Shown: positions 7,676-15,762 of the stretch, in pieces
How the letters are laid out: each line of letters begins with the position of its first letter
Position numbering within the stretch: the first letter of the stretch is position 1
NCBI GenBank assembly: GCA_000721375.1
Contig: JOGW01000003.1
Coordinates: forward strand, 1 to 64,000
Direction: 5' to 3'
From: Streptomyces sp. NRRL B-3428
Lineage (GTDB): Bacteria > Actinomycetota > Actinomycetes > Streptomycetales > Streptomycetaceae
DNA: 64,000 nt
The notes under the pieces: model-generated
What the model was told of the DNA's origin: nothing
Database searches by the model: none
The model's input: only the letters and a program-made list of their open reading frames with translations
Position numbers and translations under genes: made by a program

Positions 7676-8782
7676 TCAGCCCTGCGCCCCCTGCGCGATC
7701 GCCTCCCCGACCTCCTCCACCCGCGCCGCCTCCTCCGCGGCGAAGCGCTCCGCGTCCAGCTTCTCCGCGATCTCCTCGTCCTGGGCCATCAGCAGGTCCA
7801 GGTTCTGGTTGCCCATCTCGAAGACGCCCATGTCGACGTACGCCTCCTGGAGGCGTTTGCCCCACAGGCCGATGTCGCGGACGCAGGGGACGATGCGCGA
7901 GAAGAGCAACTGGCGGAAGAGGGCCAGGAATTCGGAGTTCTCGCTGTACTCCTCGGCCTCCGCCTTCGGAATGCCGAAGTTCTCCAGGACTTCCACACCG
8001 CGCAGGCGGTCGCGCATCAAATAGCAGCCCTCGATGACGAATTCCTCGCGTTCGCGCAGTTCCGCGTCCGTGAGCTGTTTGTAGTAGTCGCGCAGTGCCA
8101 TACGGCCGAAGGCGACGTGCCGGGCCTCGTCCTGCATGACGTACGCGAGGATCTGCTGCGGCAGCGGCTTGTCGGTGGTGTCCCTGATCATGCCGAACGC
8201 GGCGAGGGCCAAGCCCTCGATCAGGACCTGCATGCCCAGATACGGCATGTCCCAGCGGGAGTCGCGCAGGGTGTCGCCGAGCAGCGACTGCAGGTTGTCG
8301 TTGATGGGGTAGGCCATGCCGACCTTGTCGTGCAGGAAGCGGCCGAAGATCTCGGCGTGGCGGGCCTCGTCCATGGTCTGGGTGGCCGAATAGAACTTCG
8401 CGTCCAGGTCGGGGACGGATTCGACGATACGGGCGGCGCAGATCATCGCGCCCTGTTCCCCATGCAGGAACTGGCTGAACTGCCAGGAGGCGTAGTGCCG
8501 GCGGAGTTCGCCCTTGTCCTTGTCCGTCATCTTCGCCCAGTGCCGGGTGCCGTAGAGCGAGAGGGACTCGTCAGGGGTGCCGAGCGGGTCGTACGGGTCC
8601 ACTTCGAGGTCCCAGTCGATGCGCTTCGCGCCGTCCCACTGCTTGTCCTTGCCCTTCTGGTAGAGCGCGAGGAGGCGTTCACGGCCGTCCTCGTACTCCC
8701 AGCTGAAGCGGGCCTGGCCCGTGGCCGGGACCTGCCAGATCGGCTCCGACGGGGCCTTGATGTAGCGGTCGTACGTCGACAC
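7676..8782 (-). CDS. Ferritin-like diiron protein, possible oxygenase
   Basis: Protein of 368 residues of the ferritin-like superfamily, members of which activate O2 at a di-iron centre. Four helices carry a complete ligand set: Glu109 (LHGEQGA), Glu139 and His142 (DEARHAE), Glu189 (VLIEGLA), and Glu219 with His222 (DEARHVA). The two DEARH motifs separated by 80 residues are direct evidence for a four-helix diiron site. The acidic C-terminal helix beyond residue 345 is probably flexible. It is divergently transcribed from a second diiron gene at 8974, with 190 bp between. Substrate is unknown; hydroxylase, N-oxygenase or radical-generating roles are all possible. Confidence 0.85.
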   Translation of the reverse strand: MSTYDRYIKAPSEPIWQVPATGQARFSWEYEDGRERLLALYQKGKDKQWDGAKRIDWDLEVDPYDPLGTPDESLSLYGTRHWAKMTDKDKGELRRHYASWQFSQFLHGEQGAMICAARIVESVPDLDAKFYSATQTMDEARHAEIFGRFLHDKVGMAYPINDNLQSLLGDTLRDSRWDMPYLGMQVLIEGLALAAFGMIRDTTDKPLPQQILAYVMQDEARHVAFGRMALRDYYKQLTDAELREREEFVIEGCYLMRDRLRGVEVLENFGIPKAEAEEYSENSEFLALFRQLLFSRIVPCVRDIGLWGKRLQEAYVDMGVFEMGNQNLDLLMAQDEEIAEKLDAERFAAEEAARVEEVGEAIAQGAQG

Positions 8783-8973
8783 GGGCGGCTCCTTCGACTC
8801 GCGGAAGGGGCCCGGGCAGACCCCGACTCGCCTTGCAGGACCGGACAGTTGGCAGATTCACACGGTGGTAGACGCGCGGTCAACAAGTCGCGCACGGGGG
8901 ATTGACGGGCTTGCTGACAGGCAGTCTCATAACAGGTGACCCCCGGTAACCGAGTCACGAGGTGACAGCCGCC

Positions 8974-9912
8974 ATGACGACCATGACGGAGGCGGGCACG
9001 CAAGCCGTCCTGCGGGACGCGCTCGGCCTGCTCAAGGACCGCGAACAGGTGGCAGAGCGGCTCCTGGAGTCTTCCGCCAAGCACTCCTTCGATCCCGACA
9101 AGGAGCTGGACTGGGACGCTCCGATCGAGGAGGGCAAGTGGTTCTGGCCGCCGGAGCTCGTCTCGCTCTACGACACCCCGCTGTGGAAGCGGATGTCCGA
9201 AGAGCAGCGGATGGATCTGGCCAGGCACGAGGCCGCTTCGCTCGCCTCCCTCGGCATCTGGTTCGAGATCATCCTGATGCAGCTGCTCGTACGGCACGTC
9301 TACGACAAGCCGCTGGACAGCGCGCATGTGCGCTACGCGCTGACCGAGATCGCGGACGAGTGCCGGCACTCGATGATGTTCGCGCGCATGATCAAGAAGG
9401 GCGGGGCGAAGGTCTACCCCGTCACCAAGCTCAACCACAATCTGGCGCGGGTGCTCAAGACCGTCTCCACCACGCCTGGTTCGTTCGCCTGCACGCTGCT
9501 CGGCGAAGAGATCCTCGACTGGATGCAGCGGCTGGTGTTCCCGGACGAGCGGGTGCAGACGATCGTGCGCGGTGTGACGCGGATCCATGTGGTCGAGGAG
9601 GCCCGTCATGTGCGCTACGCCCGCGAGGAGTTGCGGCGCCAGATGGTCACCGCTCCGCGCTGGGAGCGGCAGTTGACCCGCATCAGCTCGGGCGAGGCGG
9701 CCAAGGTGTTCTCGGTGGCCTTCGTGAACCCGCAGGTGTACACGGATGTCGGCCTCGACCGGCGGGAGGCGCTCGCGCAGGTGAAGGCGAGCGGGCACCG
9801 GCGCGAGGTGATGCAGTCGGGCGCCAAGCGGCTCACCGACTTCCTGGACGACATCGGCGTTTTGCAGGGCGTCGGACGCCGGCTGTGGAAGAGCTCGGGA
9901 CTGCTGGCCTAG
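8974..9912 (+). CDS. AurF-family diiron oxygenase
   Basis: Protein of 312 residues resembling AurF, the p-aminobenzoate N-oxygenase family, which oxidises amines or C-H bonds at a diiron site. The ligand helices are visible: ARHEAASLASLGIWFE, ADECRHSMMF, LLGEEILDW and HVVEEARHVRY. ATG 8974 is preceded by GAGGTGA at 8959-8965 with eight bases of spacing; GTG 8962 lies inside that sequence and is less likely. The gene is divergent from another diiron gene and followed by a TetR regulator gene on the same strand. No biosynthetic cluster surrounds it, so the substrate remains open. Confidence 0.85.
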   Translation: MTTMTEAGTQAVLRDALGLLKDREQVAERLLESSAKHSFDPDKELDWDAPIEEGKWFWPPELVSLYDTPLWKRMSEEQRMDLARHEAASLASLGIWFEIILMQLLVRHVYDKPLDSAHVRYALTEIADECRHSMMFARMIKKGGAKVYPVTKLNHNLARVLKTVSTTPGSFACTLLGEEILDWMQRLVFPDERVQTIVRGVTRIHVVEEARHVRYAREELRRQMVTAPRWERQLTRISSGEAAKVFSVAFVNPQVYTDVGLDRREALAQVKASGHRREVMQSGAKRLTDFLDDIGVLQGVGRRLWKSSGLLA

Positions 9913-9954
9913 CAGGCACTCGCGTACGGCCGGCCTGGCAGGCACTCGCGTACG
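9912..9954 (+). repeat. 17-bp direct repeat upstream of tetR
   Basis: The sequence gcaggcactcgcgtacg occurs at 9912-9928 and again at 9938-9954, a centre distance of 26 bp. The pair lies between the AurF-like stop codon and the TetR start, the expected place for an operator or promoter of the regulator gene. It could also be a simple duplication. Confidence 0.6.
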
Positions 9955-10009
9955 AGACGGGATGACGGGTCCCTACATGAGGTGGGCGGCGGCGGATTAC
10001 CCTTCGGGC

Positions 10010-10774
10010 ATGTCCCCGGCGCCCGCTTCCACTCCTGCGACCCCCGCTTATCGACGGCTCAGCGTCGAAGAGCGGCGCAGTCAGCTGCTCGAAGCCGCGC
10101 TCTCGCTGTTCGCGCACCGGGCGCCGGAGGAGGTTTCGCTCGACGATGTCGCCGAGGCCGCCGGTGTCTCGCGGCCGCTCGTGTACCGCTACTTCCCGGG
10201 CGGCAAACAGCAGTTGTACGAGGCGGCGCTGCGCTCGGCCGCCGACGAACTGGAGCAGTGCTTCGCCGAGCCGGCCGCCGGACCGCTCACCGAGCGTCTC
10301 GGCCGAGCGCTCGACCGCTATCTCGCCTTCGTGGACTCGCACGACACGGGGTTCGCGGCGCTGCTGCAGGGCGGCAGCGTGGTCTCCACCTCCCGTACGA
10401 CCGCGATAGTCGACGAGGTACGGCGAACCGCGGCGGCCAGCATCCTCGCCCATATGCCGGTGACGGCGGCGGGCCCGCGTCTGCACCTGCTGGTGCGCAC
10501 CTGGATCTCCGCGGTCGAAGCGGCCTCCCTGATCTGGCTCGACGAGGAAAAGCAGCCGCCGGCCGGCGAGCTGCGGGACTGGCTGCTCGACCAGTTCCTC
10601 GCGCTGCTCACGGCCACGGCGGCGTCGGACGAGCAGACCGCCGAGGTGCTGCGGTCGGCGCTCGCGATGGAGCGTGCGGACGGGCCCGCGGGATCGCTCG
10701 CCCGTCGCGTGCTGCCCGTGGTGAGCGGGGCGGCCCACCTGCTGCGAGAGGGCACCGGGATTCCCGACCTGTGA
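10010..10774 (+). CDS. TetR/AcrR family transcriptional regulator
   Basis: DNA-binding repressor of 254 residues. The N-terminal HTH is clear (RRSQLLEAALSLF, then VSLDDVAEAAGVSR and PLVYRYFPGG at about 22-68), followed by an all-helical ligand-binding domain. ATG 10010 gives a normal N-terminal extension; the frame is open to GTG 9962 but the region before 10010 contains a direct repeat that looks regulatory. The upstream neighbours are two diiron genes, which are the most likely targets by position. The inducer is unknown. Confidence 0.9.
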   Translation: MSPAPASTPATPAYRRLSVEERRSQLLEAALSLFAHRAPEEVSLDDVAEAAGVSRPLVYRYFPGGKQQLYEAALRSAADELEQCFAEPAAGPLTERLGRALDRYLAFVDSHDTGFAALLQGGSVVSTSRTTAIVDEVRRTAAASILAHMPVTAAGPRLHLLVRTWISAVEAASLIWLDEEKQPPAGELRDWLLDQFLALLTATAASDEQTAEVLRSALAMERADGPAGSLARRVLPVVSGAAHLLREGTGIPDL

Positions 10775-10784
10775 CACTGGCCTG

Positions 10785-11063
10785 GTGAACCGCGACCCGA
10801 TCTCCTTCCTCGGCGGCCCTCTGGACGGCCGCACCCTCGAAGTCCCCACGGGCATGACCGGCCATCCGCCCAAGGTGTACAAGATCCCGGTCCCCGCGAC
10901 CGGGGACTCCCCCGCCACGACCGTCGTCTACCGGCGGGTGGAGGCGGGGCGGCGCGGGGTGCGGCAGCTGTGGCGGTACGAGTACGACGCGGGTGGGAAC
11001 GCGGAGACGGGCCGGCTGAAGTGGCCGTGGTCGAAGCCGGACCCCTCCGGGCCCGCTGAATGA
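10785..11063 (+). CDS. Small conserved-looking protein of unknown function
   Basis: A 92-residue soluble protein starting at GTG 10785, ten bases after the tetR stop, so probably in the same transcript. The sequence has a FLGGPLDGRTLEVP opening, a VYRR strand and a basic, Trp-rich end (QLWRYEYDAGG, KWPWSKPDPS). GPLDG near the N-terminus is a motif I associate with small actinobacterial proteins without known function. No membrane segment or signal peptide is present. Confidence 0.75.
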   Translation: MNRDPISFLGGPLDGRTLEVPTGMTGHPPKVYKIPVPATGDSPATTVVYRRVEAGRRGVRQLWRYEYDAGGNAETGRLKWPWSKPDPSGPAE

Positions 11064-11166
11064 GTGAGCGGCGTACCCCATACCGCCCAGTTGTAGGCTT
11101 TTCAGCCCGATCGCATCGCATGCTCCTTCTGGGGTGGACGGCACCCCGGGGACCGGAGGTGATGAC

Positions 11167-12348
11167 GTGTCAGGCAGGGTGCTGCGACTGGTGTGTGCGG
11201 CTGCGGTGGTGGCGGCCGGGGTGGTGGTGCCTGCGGGTGGGGCGGCACGGTCGGCTCCGGAGCCGACGCCGTCGGCGGCTGCATCGGCTCTCCCGGATGC
11301 GTCCGCTCTCCCCGAAGCGTTCGCTCCGGCGAGTGAGAAGTCCGTGGCCCAGCTCCTGACCGAGCTGCAGAAGCTGTACCGGTCCGCCGAGAAGGCCACC
11401 GAGACGTACAACGCGACGGCCGAGGCGCTGAAGAAGCAGACGGCCGACACCCGTCTCAAGAACGACGAACTCTCCCGCGCCCGGCTCGCGTTGACCGGCA
11501 GCAAGGCGGCGGCGGGACGGCTCGCGCGCCAGCAGTACCAAGGCGAGAGCGGCTTCGACGGCTACGTACGCCTGCTCCTGTCCCCCGATCCGCAGACCGC
11601 GCTCGATCAGAAGCACGTGATCGGGCGGCTTGCGCGGGACCGGATGGAAACGGTGGGACGCCTCACGGCGGGTGAGCAGCGGGCGGACCAGCTGGCGCGG
11701 TCGGCCCGCCAGGCCCTGGACAAGCAACAGGTCCTGGCGGGGAAGCAGAAGAAGCAGCGGGACGCGGTGGTGGTGAAGCTCAAGGCAGTGGAGAAGCTGC
11801 TGGCTTCCTTGAGTGCGACGCAGATCGCGGAGGTGGCCCGTCTTGAGCAGGCGGGGGCGGACGCGGCCCAGTCGCAGTTCATGGCGTCGGGGGCGCTGCC
11901 CGGCCCCGGCGGGACGTCGACCGCCCCCTCCGCGGCCGGGGCCGAGGCCGTCCGCTGGGCGCTGGCCCAGGTCGGCAAGCCCTACGGCTCCGGGGCACGA
12001 GGGCCCAAGGCGTTCGATGCGTCAGGGCTCACGTCGGCAGCGTGGGAGCGGGCAGGGGTGCGGATTCCCCGTACGGGACGCGAGCAGTGGTCCTCGCTGA
12101 GGAAGGTCACGCTGCGGTCGGCGCGCCCCGGGGATGTGATCGTGTACGGCCCGGACGCGGTCCACGTGGCGCTGTACATCGGGGCCGGGAAGGTGGTGGA
12201 CGCACCGCGACCAGGAGCGCGGGTGTCGGTCGGGCCGGTCGCGGGGCGGCAAGTCCTGGGGGTGGTGCGGCCGGATCCGAAGGGGGCGCCGGGCGCGGTC
12301 TATGAGGTACCCGGAGTGACGACGGGGTCGACCGCGGGTGTCGAGTAG
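11167..12348 (+). CDS. NlpC/P60-like secreted protein lacking catalytic Cys
   Basis: Exported protein of 393 residues: signal peptide (about 1-30), a long coiled coil (about 57-235) and a C-terminal NlpC/P60 domain (about 257-365). NlpC/P60 enzymes cut peptidoglycan stem peptides with a Cys-His pair in which Cys sits in a DCSG motif. Here the motif is FDASGL, with Ala285 encoded by GCG at 12019-12021, while the His is kept (His333 in AVHVALYIG). The protein is therefore predicted to be inactive as an endopeptidase and may act as a wall-binding or activating partner. GTG 11167 is fixed by GGAGG at 11155-11159. Its end overlaps the convergent gene by 49 bp. Confidence 0.88.
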   Translation: MSGRVLRLVCAAAVVAAGVVVPAGGAARSAPEPTPSAAASALPDASALPEAFAPASEKSVAQLLTELQKLYRSAEKATETYNATAEALKKQTADTRLKNDELSRARLALTGSKAAAGRLARQQYQGESGFDGYVRLLLSPDPQTALDQKHVIGRLARDRMETVGRLTAGEQRADQLARSARQALDKQQVLAGKQKKQRDAVVVKLKAVEKLLASLSATQIAEVARLEQAGADAAQSQFMASGALPGPGGTSTAPSAAGAEAVRWALAQVGKPYGSGARGPKAFDASGLTSAAWERAGVRIPRTGREQWSSLRKVTLRSARPGDVIVYGPDAVHVALYIGAGKVVDAPRPGARVSVGPVAGRQVLGVVRPDPKGAPGAVYEVPGVTTGSTAGVE

Positions 12349-12872
12349 TACCCCTTCTTGTCGGCCTGTCCCCAGCTGACCGTGGGCGGAAAGGCCCACA
12401 GGTGAACGCCGTTGCGGCGCTCCCATGCGCGGATCCGCTCGGTACTCACCAGCACGATCAGCAGCGCGGCCACGCAGCCGAGAGCAGCTATCGGCCAGTC
12501 GGCCTGAATGGCGAGCACCTGCGAGAACGTCACACCCAGACACACTCCGAACAGTGATGTCTTCCGCAGCAACCGGCGCTGTTCGCCCTCCCGGGCCAGC
12601 AGCGCCGGAACCGGAACGATCTGGACCGCGTCCCCGAACGTACGCACCTGACGCTTCCAGCCGAACAATTCGAACGAAGCGAACACGGCGGGCAGGCCCA
12701 CGGCCAGGGCCGCCTGAGCCAGGCGGCCCGTGCCCTCGAACCCGAGGTCGTCCACCGTCGCGAAGGCGGTCGCCTCGACCGCCGCCGTCGCAGCGAGTGC
12801 CGCCACGCACAGCCGCCGACGCATCGGCACAACGCGCACCAGATCCTTCGTCACATACGTCTTCCGCGCCAT
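12300..12872 (-). CDS. Putative membrane protein of unknown function
   Basis: Protein of 190 residues with a basic N-terminus (MARKTYVTKDLVRVVPMRRR) and four hydrophobic segments at about 21-40, 50-70, 105-122 and 129-145. The C-terminal tail is hydrophilic and ends in a Pro/Thr-rich stretch. ATG 12872 follows a G-rich ribosome-binding region. Its last 49 bp overlap the end of the convergent NlpC/P60-like gene. No family is recognised. Confidence 0.75.
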   Translation of the reverse strand: MARKTYVTKDLVRVVPMRRRLCVAALAATAAVEATAFATVDDLGFEGTGRLAQAALAVGLPAVFASFELFGWKRQVRTFGDAVQIVPVPALLAREGEQRRLLRKTSLFGVCLGVTFSQVLAIQADWPIAALGCVAALLIVLVSTERIRAWERRNGVHLWAFPPTVSWGQADKKGYYSTPAVDPVVTPGTS

Positions 12873-12928
12873 CCCCGTACCCCCCTGATCCCCAGAGGGG
12901 TACGGATACAGCTCAGCGCAGACGCAGG

Positions 12929-14164
12929 TCAACCCCCGGCGACCGACGACAGATACGCCCCCGTCTTCTCCGGCTCGTAGAAGAAGTTCTCGAAGTCCGA
13001 CGGGTCGTTGAAGCCGTTCGCGAAGCGGTCCGCCACCGGCGGGAGTTCGCCGGCCGCGCCGATCAGGTTGAGGACGTGCTCCGGCGGGACGCCCAGCATC
13101 GCGTTGGTCCACTTCGTGACGTGCTGGGCCGTGGCCCAGTACGTGTCGAAGGTGGACTGCATCCAGGCCTCGTCGAAGGGCCGGTCACCGTGCTCGACGA
13201 TCGAGGAGAGATACGACGCCGCGCACTTCGCCGCCGAGTTGGAGCCCTGGCCCGTGATCGGGTCGTTGGCGACGACGACGTCCGCGACGCCCAGGACCAG
13301 GCCGCCGCCGGGGAGGCGGCCGATCGGGTTGCGGACGGTGGGGGCGTAGCGGCCGGCCAACGTGCCGTTCGCGTCGGTGAGTTCGACCTTCGTCGCCCGC
13401 GCGTACTCCCACGGCGTGAACTTCTCCATGAGTTCGAGCGTGAGCGCGAGGTGCTCGGAGGGGTCCTTGACGCCCTGGAAGACGTCGAGGGGGCCGCCCG
13501 GGATGCCCTCCCAGAACAGGATGTCCGCGCGGCCCGAGGTCGTCAGGGTCGGCATCACGAAGAGTTCACCGACGCCCGGGACCAGATTGCAGCGGACCGC
13601 GTCGAAGTCGGGGTGCTCGGGGCGCGCTCCCAGACCGTGGACGTAGGAGACGGCGAGGGCGCGCTGCGGTTCGGTGTACGGGGAGCGGGCGGCGTCGCGG
13701 CCGAACATCGAGACCAGTTCGCCCTTGCCCGCGGCGACCAGGACCAGGTCGTACGTGCGGGAGAAGTAGTCCAGGTCGGAGACCGCCGCGCCGTGGATGA
13801 CGAGCTGTCCGCCGCGCTGGGCGAAGGTCTCCATCCAGCCCGCGAACTTCACGCGCTGGTCGATCGACTGGGCAAACCCGTCCAAGCGCCCGACCCAGTC
13901 GATCACGCGCTGCGACTCAGGCCCGGCGACCGAGACGCCGAGGCCCTCGATCCGCGGGGCCTGGGACTCCCAGAAGTTCAGCGAGAGATCGCGCTCGTGG
14001 CCGAGCGCCGTGTCGAACATGCACTGCGTGGACATGACCCGCCCGGCCCGGATCTCGTCCGCCGTGCGGTTGGACATCAGGGTGACCTCGTACCCCTGCG
14101 CCTGCAGGCCGAGGGCAAGCTGGAGACCGGACTGGCCGGCTCCGACGATGAGTATCTTGCGCAT
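12929..14164 (-). CDS. StyA-like FAD-dependent monooxygenase
   Basis: Flavoprotein of 411 residues resembling the styrene/indole monooxygenase oxygenase component. It starts with a Rossmann FAD-binding motif, ILIVGAGQSGLQLALGL, and has the conserved C-proximal DPITGQGSNSAAKCA segment typical of StyA proteins. Such enzymes use reduced FAD supplied by a separate reductase; no reductase gene is nearby. ATG 14164 lies 30 bp after the end of cvnD on the same strand, so the gene probably belongs to the conservon transcript. In other Streptomyces conservons this position is often held by cytochrome P450 genes (cvnE/F). The substrate is unknown. Confidence 0.85.
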   Translation of the reverse strand: MRKILIVGAGQSGLQLALGLQAQGYEVTLMSNRTADEIRAGRVMSTQCMFDTALGHERDLSLNFWESQAPRIEGLGVSVAGPESQRVIDWVGRLDGFAQSIDQRVKFAGWMETFAQRGGQLVIHGAAVSDLDYFSRTYDLVLVAAGKGELVSMFGRDAARSPYTEPQRALAVSYVHGLGARPEHPDFDAVRCNLVPGVGELFVMPTLTTSGRADILFWEGIPGGPLDVFQGVKDPSEHLALTLELMEKFTPWEYARATKVELTDANGTLAGRYAPTVRNPIGRLPGGGLVLGVADVVVANDPITGQGSNSAAKCAASYLSSIVEHGDRPFDEAWMQSTFDTYWATAQHVTKWTNAMLGVPPEHVLNLIGAAGELPPVADRFANGFNDPSDFENFFYEPEKTGAYLSSVAGG

Positions 14165-14193
14165 GGGGCGACTCCCGGAAGGATCAGGGCGGT

Positions 14194-14880
14194 TCAGGCG
14201 GGGGTGAGTTCGAGGGCGTGGCCCACGAGGGCGAGCAGCGTCTCGACCACCGGGATACGGCGGCGTGCGTCCATGATCAGGACGGGGATCCGGTCGGGCA
14301 CGGTGAGCGCCTCGCGTACGTCCTCGGCCGTGAACTCCTCGGTCCCCTCGAAGTGGTTGACCGCCACCACGTAAGGGAGCCCGCAGCTCTCGAAGTAGTC
14401 CAGCGCCGGAAAGCACTCGTCGAGACGCCGGGTGTCCGCGAGCACGACGGCCCCGATCGCGCCGCGGACCAGGTCGTCCCACATGAACCAGAAACGCTGC
14501 TGGCCCGGCGTACCGAAGAGGTAGAGGACCAGGTCGTCGTCGAGGGTGACGCGCCCGAAGTCCATGGCCACGGTCGTGGTCAGCTTGTCCGGGGTCGAGC
14601 TCAGGTCGTCGGTGTCCTCGCTCGCCTGGGTCATCAGGGCTTCGGTCTGCAGCGGAGTGATCTCCGAGACCGCCGTGACCAGCGTCGTCTTGCCGACGCC
14701 GAAGCCGCCGGCCACCACGATCTTCGTGGCGACGGGGGCACGGGTGCGGTCCAGCTGCCAGGCCTGCGCGCCCTCTTCGAGCTCGGATACATCCGGAATA
14801 CCCGGTATGCCTGCGGGGTCGTCCGCGGCGGACGTGCGCGTGTCGTCGGACGTGAGCGTGTCAGAGGCGGCGGAGTCCAC
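14194..14880 (-). CDS. cvnD: Conservon small GTPase-like protein CvnD
   Basis: G-protein-like ATP/GTP-binding protein of 228 residues, the output member of the conservon membrane-associated complex. The P-loop is GGFGVGKTT (58-66), followed by a switch II-like GTPGQQRFWFMW and a guanine-specificity-like VAVNHFEG. The N-terminal 45 residues are acidic and disordered. The start GTG 14880 overlaps the end of cvnC by 20 bp, indicating coupled translation within cvnABCD. In S. coelicolor, conservon proteins form a membrane complex resembling eukaryotic G-protein signalling; the signal here is unknown. Confidence 0.93.
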   Translation of the reverse strand: MDSAASDTLTSDDTRTSAADDPAGIPGIPDVSELEEGAQAWQLDRTRAPVATKIVVAGGFGVGKTTLVTAVSEITPLQTEALMTQASEDTDDLSSTPDKLTTTVAMDFGRVTLDDDLVLYLFGTPGQQRFWFMWDDLVRGAIGAVVLADTRRLDECFPALDYFESCGLPYVVAVNHFEGTEEFTAEDVREALTVPDRIPVLIMDARRRIPVVETLLALVGHALELTPA

Positions 14881-15271
14881 TCAGCACCCTTTCCAGCAGT
14901 GCGCGGTCCGGCTGCCCGGGGCCGTGCCCGGTCCCGTACACCCGGATTCTTCCCTGGTCGGCGAGGTCGCTGAGGAGCACACGGACCACACCGAGCGGCA
15001 TCTTCAGGAGGGCCGAGATCTCGGCGACCGTGCGCATCCTGCGGCAGATCTCCACGATGGCCCGCAGCTCCGGCATGACCTTGGTGTGCAGGCTGCCGTT
15101 CGGCAGCTCGGGCCGGTCGTCCGGGCCGCCCTCGATGGCGGGGACGGCGGCGACGAAGGTCTCCACGAGCAGGATGTGCCCGAAGCGGGTACGGCCGCCG
15201 GTCAGCGAGTACGGGCGCACGCGGGCCGGCCTCCGGTCCGCGCCGCGCATCGGCAGTTTCGCGGGACTCAC
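14861..15271 (-). CDS. cvnC: Conservon DUF742 protein CvnC
   Basis: DUF742 protein of 136 residues with the family hallmarks VRPYSLTGGRTRF at about 18-30, LLVETFV and a C-terminal winged-helix-like region with LLKMPLGVVRVLLSDL. In conservons it associates with the CvnA sensor and CvnB. The GTG start overlaps the cvnB stop as GTGA. It is the third gene of a tightly packed four-gene unit. Confidence 0.93.
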   Translation of the reverse strand: MSPAKLPMRGADRRPARVRPYSLTGGRTRFGHILLVETFVAAVPAIEGGPDDRPELPNGSLHTKVMPELRAIVEICRRMRTVAEISALLKMPLGVVRVLLSDLADQGRIRVYGTGHGPGQPDRALLERVLSGLRRL

Positions 15272-15762
15272 TGGAACCTCTCCCTCGTCTCCCTCGACTG
15301 CCTCAGCTCACTGCGGAGTTCAGGAGTGAGGACATGTCCGGCCCGGCCCACGAACAGCGCCATGTGGTACGCGACCACGCTCATGTCCACGTCGGGTGTG
15401 GCATGCGCGCCCAGCAGCGAACCGTCGCTGATCGACATCACGAAGAGACTGCCCTCGTCCATCGCGACCATGGTCTGCTTCACCCCGCCGCCCTCCATCA
15501 GACGGGCGGCGCCGATGGTCAGACTGCCGAGGCCGGAGACGATGGTGGCCAGGTCGGCGCTGGAGCCGCGGGGGCCGGTGGGGCCCTGGGCGGGTACCCG
15601 CTCCTCGTTGCGCGCCGCGTCGGACGACAGGAGCAGCAGTCCGTCCGAGGAGACCACCGCGACCGAGAGCAGTCCGGGTACCTCTTCCACCAGGTTCGTC
15701 AGCAGCCAGTGCAGATTGCGGGCCTCGGTGCTGAGCGCACCGGGCTTGCTGTCCACCGTCAA
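15268..15762 (-). CDS. cvnB: Conservon roadblock/LC7 protein CvnB
   Basis: Roadblock/LC7-domain protein of about 164 residues, including LLTNLVEEVPGLLSVAVVSSDG and the later IGAARLMEGGGVKQTMVAMDEG. Roadblock proteins act as GTPase-regulating adaptors; here the likely partner is CvnD. TTG 15762 is chosen because AAGGAGG lies seven bases upstream and the codon overlaps the cvnA stop as TTGA; the GTG at 15756 would be too far from the ribosome-binding site. Confidence 0.92.
   Translation of the reverse strand: MTVDSKPGALSTEARNLHWLLTNLVEEVPGLLSVAVVSSDGLLLLSSDAARNEERVPAQGPTGPRGSSADLATIVSGLGSLTIGAARLMEGGGVKQTMVAMDEGSLFVMSISDGSLLGAHATPDVDMSVVAYHMALFVGRAGHVLTPELRSELRQSRETRERFQ

Noticed and set aside
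7676..14164. Secondary-metabolite gene cluster
   Set aside because: Three oxygenase-like genes are close together, but there is no PKS, NRPS, terpene, RiPP or sugar gene and the genes belong to separate transcription units.
12425..14374. 649-codon open frame opposite the StyA-like gene
   Set aside because: It covers parts of three convincing genes on the other strand, has no ribosome-binding site and its sequence is low-complexity Arg/Gly/Glu.
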